Both the position numbers and the translations under genes were made by a program. Source: Antilocapra americana (lineage: Eukaryota; Chordata; Mammalia; Artiodactyla; Antilocapridae). Taken from it: 64,000 bases of DNA. The notes beneath the pieces are model-generated. The model worked only from the letters and a program-made list of their open reading frames with translations, was not told the DNA's origin and searched no databases. The DNA is taken from NCBI GenBank assembly GCA_007570785.1, contig ML662466.1:920772-984771 (forward strand), given 5' to 3'. This document shows positions 23,861 to 33,895 of this stretch, piece by piece (position 1 is the first letter of the stretch; each line of letters starts with the position of its first letter).

Positions 23861-25269
23861 AGACACACATTCTTAACAGAAACTCTGAAGATACTAGAAA
23901 TATATGAGAAACTTCTCAGCCTAAACAAAGTGAAAATCTAGACAATAGAGCTGCAATATTAAAGAACCTAAATATTAAAGACACTAAAGCTGAAATATAA
24001 AATATTTTAGGAAATAAAATGTCTCCCAACAGTAGTTTAAACAGTGTGTTCCACACAAGGGAGAGGAGTAAGTATTAATATCCACTCAATAAAACAACTT
24101 TCTAGCTACATTCACAAAGTAACAAAATAAAAAAAAAATTGTCCAGAAAGTAAGCATAGTGTAAAATCTACTGATCATTCTGTGTCTAATTAAGACTGTA
24201 AAATTGTAGGGAATTTTTAAGAAAAAAATTCTTCAAAACATATAGTTTAGGCACCTGCAATGAACGTGTTATTTTGTTTTTTCCATAGTCTCAAAATAGC
24301 TGATAATTAAGAATGGATTTCATTTTAAAATATATTTTTCAAATTCAGCAAGATATTTTATGTTCAAATAAAAGAAGATTTTTATATTTTTACTTTTCAA
24401 GCTCAAAAATTTTGTACCTGGCAGTGAATACTTTGCTTCACTGATTCAGAGGTAAATAAAAGCACATTGTGTGTGTTTACCTTGACAATCTTTGTGGTAT
24501 CACTGTGTGTTTAGAATCAATGGTGTTAACATGGAGTGTGTAATACTATGTTCCCTTGGGGAATTCAGGCTATGCAGGAAGTGGTCTCAAGGTCTTTCAA
24601 ACCATTAAGGATGCTCTGTGGAATAGAGCAGTGGTAGCCATGACAGCCTGTGTTGGCGACAACTATTTAACAGGGTCTTTTCTTAATTAACTCACTCATA
24701 GAAGACAAAGAATTTTTAAAGATAAGTACTAAAACTGTGGCTGTATAAAATGATGTATATAAATGTATACACATATATATGTATATATGTGTGTATGTGT
24801 ATACATATATATGTATATATACACTAAACTTTTGTTCCTTGTTAATAATAAATACAATATTAAAACCTGACATAAATGACAACAAACTTTTAAAATTTAA
24901 GCTAACAAAATTTGAATTTGCAGGGGAAACATATTTAATTACTGTCATTATTTTAGAATACTGGAGTATGGAGATTAAAATAAACTCAGATTTAGCTTTT
25001 TCTTGGCTAATTCCTGTAGTAAAACTCCTCGTGGGCAATGCCCCCCAGTATTGCTTTTAGTGGATATGGGCCTCTCCCTCTGACTCGCCTGTGGAAGACC
25101 ACTGCTCCATTCTAAATTCCTTAGCTAAAAAGGGACTAATCAATGTTGCCTTTGTGACCTTCAAAAACTGCCATTATTTTCCTTCCTTTCTTCCCTCCTA
25201 CTTCCTTTTTTTCCTTCCTTTCTATTCTTGTTATACAATTGATAAAGTTTGCCTTCCATTTATAGTTAT
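23861..25269. other. Non-coding unit 2 sequence, no recognised gene
   Basis: AT-rich sequence without a convincing gene. It includes a purine-rich run of short A tracts near 24120-24140, a TG/TA microsatellite at 24755-24825, and a pyrimidine-rich run at 25163-25230. The apparent open frames cross the microsatellite and are compositional. Its unit 3 counterpart is missing, replaced by the assembly gap and an inverted L1 at 53267-54179. Confidence 0.55.
24755..24825. repeat. TA/TG microsatellite
   Basis: Alternating purine-pyrimidine TATACACATATATATG-type sequence over about 70 bases. Confidence 0.85.
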
Positions 25270-25961
25270 TACAAAATACTGATGATATTCCTCATTTTGT
25301 ACAATGTATCCTTGAGCTCATCTTACACATAACACTTTGTGCCTTCCACTCCACCACCTCTGTGTTGCTCCTTCCCCTCCCCCCATCCGCTGGTTACTAG
25401 TCCATGTTCTCTATATCTGTGAGCCTCTATTTTTGTTATATTCTCTATTTTGTGGTATTTTAAGATTCTGTAAGTGACATCTCACAATATTTGTCTTATT
25501 TTACTTAGTATTATACCTTTCATCTTTCTGCAAATGGCATTATTTCATTCGTGTTATGGATGAGTAACATTCCATAGGTCTTCCTTAGTGGCAAAGAAGC
25601 TGCCTGTCATGAAGAAGTTGTGGGCTCAAAACCTAGGTATGGAAGATCCCTTGGAAAAGAAAATGGCAACCCACTAAAATATTTTTGCATGGAAAATTCC
25701 AAGGACAAAGAATCTGGAGAGGGTAGAGTCCATAGGGTCACCAAGAGTGGGAAATGACTTAGTGACTGAACTACAAATGTCCCATTGTATATATATTCCA
25801 TATCTTTATCCAATCGTCTATCAACTAATGGACATTTAGATTGATTTCATGTCTTGGTTAATGGTGTGTTTCAAGGAATATTGGGATATGTGTTTTGTGT
25901 GTGTGTGTGTGTGTTTTAATACATATCCAATAATGAAACTGTTAGATCGTATGTTGTTTCA
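25270..25961 (-). mobile_element. Old L1 3' end, antisense (unit 2)
   Basis: Reverse-strand L1 3' UTR and ORF2 end: CTGATGATATTCCTCATTTT, ATCTGTGAGCCTCTATTTTT, then CCCATTGTATATATATTCCA and CAATAATGAAACTGTTAGAT. It is interrupted by a Bov-tA SINE at 25577-25775. A (TG)n run lies near 25895-25913. Confidence 0.75.
25577..25775 (+). mobile_element. Bov-tA SINE inside old L1
   Basis: GGTCTTCCTTAGTGGCAAAG at the head, AATGGCAACCCACTAAAATA in the middle and GACTTAGTGACTGAACTAC at the tail. It splits one old L1 fragment into two parts. Confidence 0.82.
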
Positions 25962-26225
25962 TGCTTAGATTTTTATTTTAATTTTCATTACATTATTGTG
26001 TTGGTTTTGCCATACATTGACATGAATCTGCCATGGGTATACATGCTTTCCCCTTCTAGAACCCCCCACCCATCTCCCTCCCGATTCCATCCCTCTGGGT
26101 TATCTTGATGCACCAGCCCTGATCACCCTGTATCATGCATCAAACCTGGGCTGGCAATTCATTTCACATATGATAATTTGCATGTTTCAAAGCTGTTCTC
26201 CCATATCATCTCACCTTTGCCCTGA
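25962..26225 (-). mobile_element. L1 3' UTR, antisense, insertion specific to unit 2
   Basis: On the minus strand this is the 3' UTR of a ruminant L1 (mirror of 9830-10000), with poly(T) at its left end. The unit 3 sequence runs through this site without it (54225-54270), so it arrived after duplication. Confidence 0.85.
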
Positions 26226-26669
26226 GTATTCTCCATACTAAGACCCACCATTATTCCATTCCTATTGACTACTTTTTAGTAAGCAAGTTTGAGTTTTTGA
26301 TGCTGTTAGTTGCTGACATCATACCTTGAGGTGTAATAAACAGTACTATGAGATGCCCTAGAGGCAACTACTTTGATGACTTTTTAGCAAATGACATTGC
26401 CACCCCACACATAACGTGGCTCTCCAGCTAACTTCCCACCTCTGCACTCATACACAAAAACACCATGTCCTCTTCCTCTTCTCCCATCGGAAGTGTGTCT
26501 TTGGGGCTCAGTCTGGACACAATTCTGCCCCATCCTTTCTTGCTAACTGGACCTTCTAGCCTCATTTTCAACTTCAAAGGACTCATCTCCCTCCCTCTTC
26601 ACAAACTTATCCCTTCCCCGCCCTCTCTGTCCAGCACTATCTATCAGAGAGCTCAGTGACACACATAAT
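26226..26669. repeat. 3' flank of the small gene, unit 2
   Basis: Conserved with 54270-54710 in unit 3 (shared GGTGTAATAAACA, GGAAGTGTGTCTTTGGGGCT and CATCTCCCTCCCTCTTCA). It lies downstream of the AATAAA signal of the minus-strand gene. A Ser/Pro/Leu-rich frame opens on the plus strand in both copies, but its frame and start differ between them. I regard it as non-coding. Confidence 0.6.
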
Positions 26670-27325
26670 TTTACATCATGTTGGCTTTATTTAATTTTAA
26701 CTATTAATGTATGCTGTTGGTTGAAGATTCAATGTCTTTACTGTTGGCCATTTTTCAGTGGCAAGACCCCTGAAAAATTCTGAGGTCTCTAGCCATGTTC
26801 CCACTTGTCCAGCTGTAGTGGCAGGGGTTTCCATGATCTCTGGGACCTCTTCCAATTTGTTCTAATTCAGCTCTTCATTCACCTCGAAATAGTGGCTAAA
26901 GAGCTTTGAGCTTCTGATTTTAAGAGTCTATGAGGTGGGAGCTTTTTGAGAAGTGTTATTAGTCAACTTTACTTTAATCTGCTTATTGACACGGTGACCC
27001 TGACCACATGTCAAAAGCAAAAGAGGGAGCAAAGAAAGGCATTGGTTTGAGGAAGAGGGTGATGATAGTTGGAATTGACTGCTTCTGGAGAAGAGTGTGG
27101 GTCGAGAGGGGTCTGTGCTAGGTAAGGACGGGGAAGATGTCTTATGGGTCAGTGTCAATGGGCATGTGGAGCTTGGGTAGCTTCACTCACCTTGACACTT
27201 TTTTGGATCTCAGCTGATAGGAGGTCTTCATCTTTTCCTCCTATAAGGAGTGAGATTTTCCATAACTGCACTAGAGCCTTTTGGCTTCCCAGTCACCTTA
27301 GTCATTTTGAAGACTCCCAGTGGTC
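26670..27325 (-). pseudogene. Unrecognised two-exon TATA gene, unit 2 copy, broken
   Basis: I do not recognise the family. Exon 1 runs from about 27325 to 27191, with its ATG at 27305-27303 and a good donor (AAG then GTGAGT). The intron is 27190-27008. Exon 2 starts at 27007 and ends at about 26670, after AATAAA. The exon 1 start (MTKVTGKPKGSS..) is basic and Lys/Arg-rich toward its end. Damage is clear. A short deletion near 27227 leads to TGA after 25 codons. The acceptor that reads CAG in the unit 3 copy reads CAT here. A 4-base deletion near 26990 shifts exon 2. An in-frame GAG has become TAG at about 26930. The C-terminal part after METP diverges from the unit 3 copy and stays open longer. 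Two independent broken copies with the same promoter and splice layout argue for a real ancestral gene. Alternatively the exon frames could be coincidental. Confidence 0.55.
26686..26691 (-). terminator. AATAAA polyadenylation signal, unit 2 gene
   Basis: AATAAA on the minus strand about 310 bases after the start of exon 2. It is conserved in position in the unit 3 copy (54724-54729). Confidence 0.55.
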
Positions 27326-27349
27326 TGCTCCAGAGCCCCTGAGCATTCC

Positions 27350-27357
27350 TATATATA
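27350..27357 (-). promoter_or_regulatory. TATA box, unit 2 gene
   Basis: A perfect TATATATA about 45 bases upstream of the ATG, which would place the transcription start near 27325. It is conserved in unit 3 (56052-56059). Confidence 0.65.
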
Positions 27358-27401
27358 GCGGACCACACCCTTATTATGAGGTCAGTAAATCAATTTTTCA
27401 G

Positions 27402-27406
27402 CCAAT
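27402..27406 (-). promoter_or_regulatory. Inverted CCAAT box, unit 2 gene
   Basis: Reads ATTGG on the gene's strand, about 75-80 bases upstream of the expected start, a usual position for an NF-Y site. The surrounding CATTGGCTG is conserved in unit 3. Confidence 0.55.
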
Positions 27407-28560
27407 GGCAGTCCTGAGTGAGCCTTGACATTAAAGAGCCTCATCCTGACACCTCAAATGGAGGATGTGGAGAAACTCAGATGATTTGCTGGGAGAAAGG
27501 AGGCATTTTTAGTGTTGCTAAAGAGCCCTCTAAATTCATCTGCCATCTTCACCTCTCTAAGTCAACTCAGATGGATGATATGTCAAGAAAGCTGTGTCTC
27601 CTCTAAACCTTGCCTCACAGACAGTTTTTAGCCTTTCATTCTGTTCTCTCTCACACTTTACCATTACCTAGTCTTTATTATCTTGTTTAAAATCCCTCTG
27701 TGATAATTAGGCTGAAAAATACAAGTGGTCTTAATGCACCTTGAAGAATACTTAATTCTGGGCCATCTACAGGAAATCTTTTTCCCATCTCACATTGTTT
27801 TTTCTGTGTTCATGTAACTCTCCTCAGTTTTTTTAGTTTCCAGTCTGAAACCCCTGTCTTTAGGCTGTAAGACTTCACTGAATACACTTGCCCTTTCTCC
27901 ATTAGGAGCTGTCTTGCTTCGAGTCTAGGACTCAGGGTCACCTCACAAGGTATATTACCCAGGCTTGGATTTTAACAGGGTGATGGGGATGAGGCAGATA
28001 AATGTATGATTCAGGTTGTGCTCGGTGATCCCAAGAAGGAAATGACAACCTATGACTTATTAGTATTCCCAAAAAGTGGTGGAGCTTGACCAGTGGAGTG
28101 TGAGCCTCATGTGCAAAGGTCTTCTCAACATGTGCCCTCTCAAATCTCTTTTCTCATCCTGTTTTTCTGCTGGGACTTCCTTTGGACATTACCTCACAGT
28201 CAAGACCATGTGGAATTCATTTCCATGAATAGCTACCAGAAACTTCCAACTTCTTGGACAAAACAATGAGTAATCAGGTCCTATCTGTCTAGTTCCTAAG
28301 GTCTCTTATTGAGGTTGTTTGCTCTGGAGGATAGGGGAATGAGTCGTGTGCTTCACTGTGTTCCTAAGTGACTACCAGGGTCATCCAGCCTGAGATGTGC
28401 CCCTGGGGGACAATGTTTGTTTGCTTAGTGGCACCTCCTCTGGTTTCCATGAATTGCTCACTTCCTGGTGTCCACTGGTTGCTTATTCACCCAGGATGCA
28501 TCGTGCTGCTCATAATTGTAAGAGGTAGAACAAAGCACACCATAAACAAACAGAAAAGAT
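27407..28560. repeat. Upstream region of the small gene, unit 2
   Basis: Conserved with 56111-56689 and 57311-57920 in unit 3. From 28012 on it is also conserved with unit 1 (14867-15420). I recognise no repeat family in it and no convincing exon. Being the non-repeat flank shared by all units, it is the best probe for counting copies of the array. Confidence 0.6.
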
Positions 28561-29640
28561 AACTCAATATTGTTTAGAACAAAGAACATAAAACCTGACA
28601 GAAAAAATGCGATAAGACATGAGCCAACAGTTTCTAAAGAAGTTATAGCACTGACCTTTAATTTTATTAAGAGATGTACAAAAGTCGTGAGCAGCCAATT
28701 CACAAGAAAGTTATGGAACTAGACCCTAATCACAATAAAAATATATTTAATCTCACTAAGGTAAGAAAAATCATATTAAAATTCTCTTGATAAATCAAGC
28801 TTACCCAGAAGTGTCATTGATTTTGGAAAATGCAGACAGAAATATTAAAATTCTTGGAATAACTGTGTTCTGTATATTATAAAATTAAGTAGAAACATGA
28901 AAATCACAAGATAGACCCAATTTCCTCTTGTAAATATGAAAACTGTAGTGTCAGATGGCAAACTTAGTGGATAGAATAAACAAAAGATTAGACAGGGAGA
29001 CAGGAGAATATTGTGCACTTGAAGAGGTAGCAAAATAAAGTGTCCAGAATTAAGCACAGATTACACCAATGTATACAAAGTAGGACACAGCATAACCTAT
29101 TGACTTTTTTATCCCTAACCATGCAATATTGGTTACAAAGTTGAAAATAAATCAGTGTAATTTAAGTTACTAAAAATAAAAGTGAGACAAAGTAGGGCCA
29201 TCTCGATAAATGCTGAAAAGTAATATGATAATATACAATATATATTCCTGACTTGGGAAGAAATACTGGAGAAGAGATAGGCTACCCATTTCAGTATTCT
29301 TGGGCTTCCCTGATGGCTCAGCTGGTAAATAATCTGCCTGTCATGCAGGAGGCCTGGGTTCCATCACTGAATTAGGAAAATCCCCTAGAGGAGGGCATGG
29401 CAACTCACTCTAGGGTTCTTGTGTGGAGAATCCCCATAGCCATAGGAGCCTGGTGGGCTTATAGTCCTTCGGAACACAAAGAGCTGGACACAGCTGTGTG
29501 ACTGAGCACATTCTATATAAAACTTCTTAGCAAACTAGAAATATAATACTTCCTCAAACTGATGAATGTAATAAACTGTATAACTGACATCACACTTCAT
29601 GGTAAAAGACTGAGCACTTTAAAATCAGAATCAACAAAAA
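28561..29640. repeat. Shared unit sequence, probably ancient repeat, unit 2
   Basis: A-rich sequence matching unit 1 (15430-18540, without its BovB) and unit 3 (57930-58980). The TTTAATCTCACTAAGGTAAG part resembles old L1 ORF2 but is too diverged for a firm call. It contains the shared Bov-tA SINE at 29302-29514. Confidence 0.6.
29302..29514 (+). mobile_element. Bov-tA SINE (unit 2, shared site)
   Basis: A complete SINE from GGGCTTCCCTGATGGCTCAG to TGTGTGACTGAGCACATT. It is orthologous to 18232-18440 and 58652-58860. Confidence 0.9.
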
Positions 29641-30338
29641 GTTTTCCACTGTCATTACAATAAATTTATGTTCATTAAGACATATTAGAAAATGATTGCA
29701 AATTTATTCAGTTTTGAAAAGAAGAATTAAACGGTTTTTATTTGTAGACAACATCTATTTAGAATATCAATGAAATCTACAGCAACAACAAAATTACCAA
29801 ACTAAGTAATTTAATCAGTGTTGTAAGAGCTGCAGTTGATAACTAAAATTCAGTTAATTGATATTCTATGTGGTAAGAGAGACAATTGAAAATGAAAACA
29901 AAAATATCAGCAGCATTGAAATATGAAAAACTTGAGTCTGAAAAAATATATGAAAGACAACAATGCAAAAAAAAAATGAACAAAAGATTTGCAACAGTAA
30001 ATTCACCAAGCATATATATATATATATNNNNNNNNNNNNNNNNNNNNNNNNNNNNNNNNNNNNNNNNNNNNNNNNNNNNNNNNNNNNNNNNNNNNNNNNN
30101 NNNNNNNNNNNNNNNNNNNNNNNNNNNGATGGCTCTAGTGAGAGGACACATAAGAAAAAGTGTAATGATTTATGTGAAAAAATTTGAACTTTCATGAACT
30201 TCTTGTGGGAATTCAAAATTGGGGAAACCCTGTAGAAAACACTTTGGAAGTTGCTTAAAAAGTTAATCATTGGGTTACCATATGACCCAGAAATCATACT
30301 TCTAGGTTTATACCAACAACAATAATAATAATAATAAT
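29641..30338 (+). mobile_element. Old L1 ORF2 remnant with assembly gap
   Basis: Old L1 ORF2 sequence (ATCTACAGCAACAACAAAAT near 29775, then after the gap TTTGGAAGTTGCTTAAAAAG and CATATGACCCAGAAATCATA). It matches 58980-59557 and 61686-61740 in unit 3. It is split by 100 Ns next to an AT repeat. Confidence 0.65.
30028..30127. other. Assembly gap (100 N)
   Basis: Exactly 100 Ns directly after an (AT)n run, so the true length is unknown. The unit 3 counterpart near 59365-59400 is only a few tens of bases long with no AT expansion. The missing sequence may be mostly a microsatellite. Confidence 0.98.
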
Positions 30339-30782
30339 GTTTGTTTTGCTGTCTTGCATACAGAGTTATCGTTACCATCATCCTACATTCCATATATATG
30401 CATTAGTATACTGTATTGTTTTTCCTTCTGGCTTATTTCACTCTGTATAATAGGCTCCAGTTTCGTCCACCTCATTAGAACTGATTCAAATGTATTCTTT
30501 TTAATGGCTGAGTAATATTCCATTGTGTATATATACCACAGCTTTCTTATCCATTCATCTGTTGATGGACATCTAGGTTGCTTCCATGTCCTGGCTATTG
30601 TAAACAATGTGGCGATGAATGCTTGATGCAGCATTCTCTGGGCTGGTGCACCGGGAAGACCCAGAGAGAAGAAATTGGGAGGGAGGTGGGAGGGGGGTTC
30701 TGAAAGAGGAACACATGTATGCCCATGGAGGATTCATGTCAATGCATGGCAAAACCAACATGATAATATAAAGAAAAAAAAA
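30339..30782 (+). mobile_element. 5'-inverted L1 insertion
   Basis: The left part (30339-about 30620) is L1 ORF2 end and 3' UTR start in antisense. The right part (about 30620-30782) is the rest of the 3' UTR in sense with an A tail. The host sequence resumes with AAAGTTTACCCAAAGACTTG, as in unit 3 near 61753, where no insertion is present. This is the signature of twin priming during integration. Confidence 0.85.
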
Positions 30783-33370
30783 AGTTTACCCAAAGACTTG
30801 CACATAAATGTTCATAGCAGCCTTATTTATAATAGTCAAAAAATTGAGATGAACAAGATGGTGGAGGTGGAGGTGTACATGGAGTACATCTCTCTCCATG
30901 GATACATCAGAAATACACCTTCAGACACAGAAGTGCTTGCAAAACAACAGCTGAGAGCAGACAGGACTGCGTGACCAGAAGAAATATATGGAAGAATGGA
31001 AAATTGGCAGAGTGAAGGAATTGAGGGAGGTGGGGATGGGGAACATGAGTATTAGTAGGACTGGTCCTGCCCTTAGTGGCTGGGAGACCTGAAGTAGGTA
31101 TCCGATCTCCACATGGGAGCAACTGTCTGAATCAGAGAAGAAACATTTAAGGCTGAGAGTGAAACAGTTGATCTGTGGCAGCCTAAATGGAATGAGAACC
31201 AGACTATCCTTTCCAGCTATGCACATCTGAGAGAAGGATGCAGGTTCCATAGAAAGTACAGCAGCTGGAAGATGATTTGCAGAGATTATGGAACAACCCC
31301 TGGCTGTGGTATGCTGTTTACTGGGAAAAGGCAAATTGATGGAATGTGAGAATGAGGAGATTGTGGTGGAAAATACCTGTGAAGGTAAGCCAGGCAGCCA
31401 TGGAACTAGGTAATTCTGCTGAGTCAAGTGTAGGGGGTGGAGCCATTACCACGGACTCTCTCTTCCCACACACCACCATCAGAAGCTGAACAATAGAGAG
31501 GCTGACTCATCAAGTGCCTGAATCACTCAATTACAGAGCAGAACTTCACAAAGGTGCTCCTTTAAGTGCCTGCTGTGCTGAACTACTGATTAGGACCCCA
31601 ACCTAGGGACCCCTCTATGTGCCTGACACACTGAACAACAGAGAGGGGGCCCAGATAAGGGATCCCTCTAAGTACATGAATGTGTGGAGCTATGGGTAAA
31701 GACTAGCCAATTTGCCTTCTGATCTTCAGCTAATAGAGGCTCTAAGAAAGATTCTGATAGGGATTTGGACTGCAGTAGAGGCTGGATGCTGCCAGGGCCC
31801 CCAAAAGCCAATCAACTGTGCCACCTTCATGCTCAACCCTCATTGGTGCAGAGCTGCTACAGGTAAAAAAGACTCTAGAGTCTTTGCACCCAGGGTCACT
31901 TTGGTAGCATCGGACTCTTTTCTACCCTGTAGACTGTAGCCTGACAGGTTTATTTGACAGGGAGGGTGTTCTCCAGGCAATAATGCTGGAGCATACTGGT
32001 CAATATTGATTGCCATACCCTGTTGGAGCACTATATTACCTGCTGCACTAATCACCAACCCCCTGAGTACCTGGTGCTGCCAGAATGCCTGTGACCCCAG
32101 CAGCTGCATCATTTCACAGGTGCAAACCCAAGTCCTCCAGGACAGCCGCAGGAGCAAACCCCAGTGTATGAGCCACATGAAAAGATGGAAATAAACCACA
32201 GTTGAAACCCAGGGGCAGTGTAGCTAAGGAAGACAACACAAAACCTTCCCACACCTTCATTCTAAAGCCTTACAACTAGACAGACTAGACAACTAGACAG
32301 ACTCTGTGTCTATGGAATATATAAAAGGCCCTTGAGAGCTCCTACAAAAGAAATTGCACTAGTTGTGATAGCTATGAACATTGGAAGCAAGAACAAATAG
32401 GAGTAGGACCAGATTAGAATGTGAGCTTCCCCCACAGAACGTCCAGAGATCAGCAAATTGATGAAGGGTATTGTGAAGGTAAGGTGGATTGTGACTCCCA
32501 GAGAGGGAAAGGACTGAGAGCAGTGACTCAAGATAAGCATATAGTGTTCTTCTGTTTCAGCTTGTTCTGTATATTCTTTTGGACAGCTCTTTTTTTTTTT
32601 TTGCTTTTTCCTTTTGTCTTCCCTCTCTTTATTGTAGTTGCCAAATTTATGGGCACTATGAAATCGAATGAAGCTTTGAGTTTTTTTTTTTCATTTCCTC
32701 AGCCACATTTCTATTGCTCTTATAAATCTCTACTTCTACATTGGGTTTTTGCATTTCTGTGGAGTTTGCCTTTTATTTTTATTTTATCTTTTTTCTAGTT
32801 TTAAATTTTTAAACCTATTATTTTTTCTATGTTTATTCCTTTGATTGATTTTCCCCTTGCAGTTAATCTTGACTATATATAAATCTTCTTTATCTGTCGG
32901 TTTAACTTTGCATATCTATTCTTTCTTTCTTTTCTTTCTTCTCAATATATTTGTTAGTTTTATTTTACTTGTTTTATTCCCCAACTAGAAGCTTGCTCTA
33001 GTTTTGTTTTCCAGTTTGTGCTTTGTTAGTTTTGTTCTTGAAAATATACTTTTGGTTTCCATTGTTTGCTGGGTTAATTTGACATACTTTATATTTATTG
33101 AACTGTTTTGATGTTCCTTATGGGTGTATATGTATATGTGTATATTCAGGCGCACTTTGAATTGTTGTTATAAACCTGTGCCTCTACACTGGTCATTTGC
33201 TGCTCTGTGGTATTTTGTTTTGTTTGTTTTCCTTTTTACTATTTTCTTCCATTGTTTTTCTCTTCTTATACATTAATTTTAAAATCTACTATACTTTTTT
33301 CTACCTTTATTCCTTTCTTTGCCTTTCCTGCCCATCTTAATCCCTGTGGATAATCTTTAATGTATATACA
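30783..33370 (+). mobile_element. Old L1 junction and L1 5' UTR (unit 3 start)
   Basis: 30783-30844 is the end of the old L1 fragment. From about 30845 (GATGAACAAGATGGTGGAGG) a full L1 5' UTR begins. An ATGG core lies near its 5' end, as in the younger L1. The SINE-like segment lies at about 31880-32035, a GGAATATATAAAAGG TATA-like element is near 32315, and the pyrimidine-rich monomers start near 32560. It matches 61800-64000 closely in order. A young L1 3' end interrupts it at 33371. Confidence 0.8.
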
Positions 33371-33826
33371 TATATACAATGGAATATTACTCAGCATTAA
33401 AAAATAATTCATTTGAATCAATTCTACTCAGATGGACAGAACTGGAGCCTATTATCCAGAGTGAAGTAAGCCAGAAGCAAAAACAACAATACAGTGTATT
33501 AACACATATATATGGAATTTAGAAAGACAGTAACGAGAACCATGTGAGACAGCAAAAGGAACGCAGATGTATAGAATAGACTCGTGGACTCTGTGAAGAA
33601 GGGAAAGGGTGGGATGATATGGGAGAATGGCATTGAAACATGTTAACTATCATATGTCTAATCAACCGCCAGCCCACGATTGATTCGCGGGGCTGGTGCA
33701 TCGAGATTTTTCCAGGGGGGAGGGAGGAGGGAGGGGGGAGGGAGGGGTTTCTGGAGGGGGAGCATATGTAAACCCATGGTGATATCATGGCATTGTATGA
33801 CAAAAACAATAAAAGGGAGGAAAAAA
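33371..33826 (+). mobile_element. 5'-truncated young L1 3' end
   Basis: The same subfamily as 1-440 (CATCGAGATTTTTCCAGG). It starts at the ORF2 C-terminus (ATACAATGGAATATTACTCA) and ends with AATAAAAGGGAGGAAAAAAT. It sits inside an L1 5' UTR monomer, which resumes after it with ATCTTCTTCATATAC. Confidence 0.9.
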
Positions 33827-33895
33827 TATCTTCTTCATATACATCTTTTATCTTTGCATATAAGCTCTTTCTTTTCCTTATTTCCTTTCCTATCA

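Noticed and set aside
24779..25060. Open frames across the TA/TG repeat
   Set aside because: Compositional frames from the microsatellite. There is no counterpart in unit 3.
26465..26659. Ser/Pro-rich plus-strand frame, with a similar one at 54526-54732
   Set aside because: Present in both units only because the units are duplicates. Frames and starts differ, and it overlaps the 3' flank of the minus-strand gene.
26670..27325. SPANX-type cancer/testis gene as identity of the small gene
   Set aside because: Only a few short basic residues recall that family. There is no alignable domain, so I left the gene unnamed.
29302..29514. Possible tRNA gene in the head of the SINE
   Set aside because: It is the tRNA-derived head of Bov-tA, diverged and followed by the SINE body, not a folding tRNA gene.
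32560..33370. Possible LTR or retroviral polypurine/polypyrimidine region
   Set aside because: The pyrimidine-rich blocks belong to L1 leader monomers. No primer-binding site, gag, pol or env is present.
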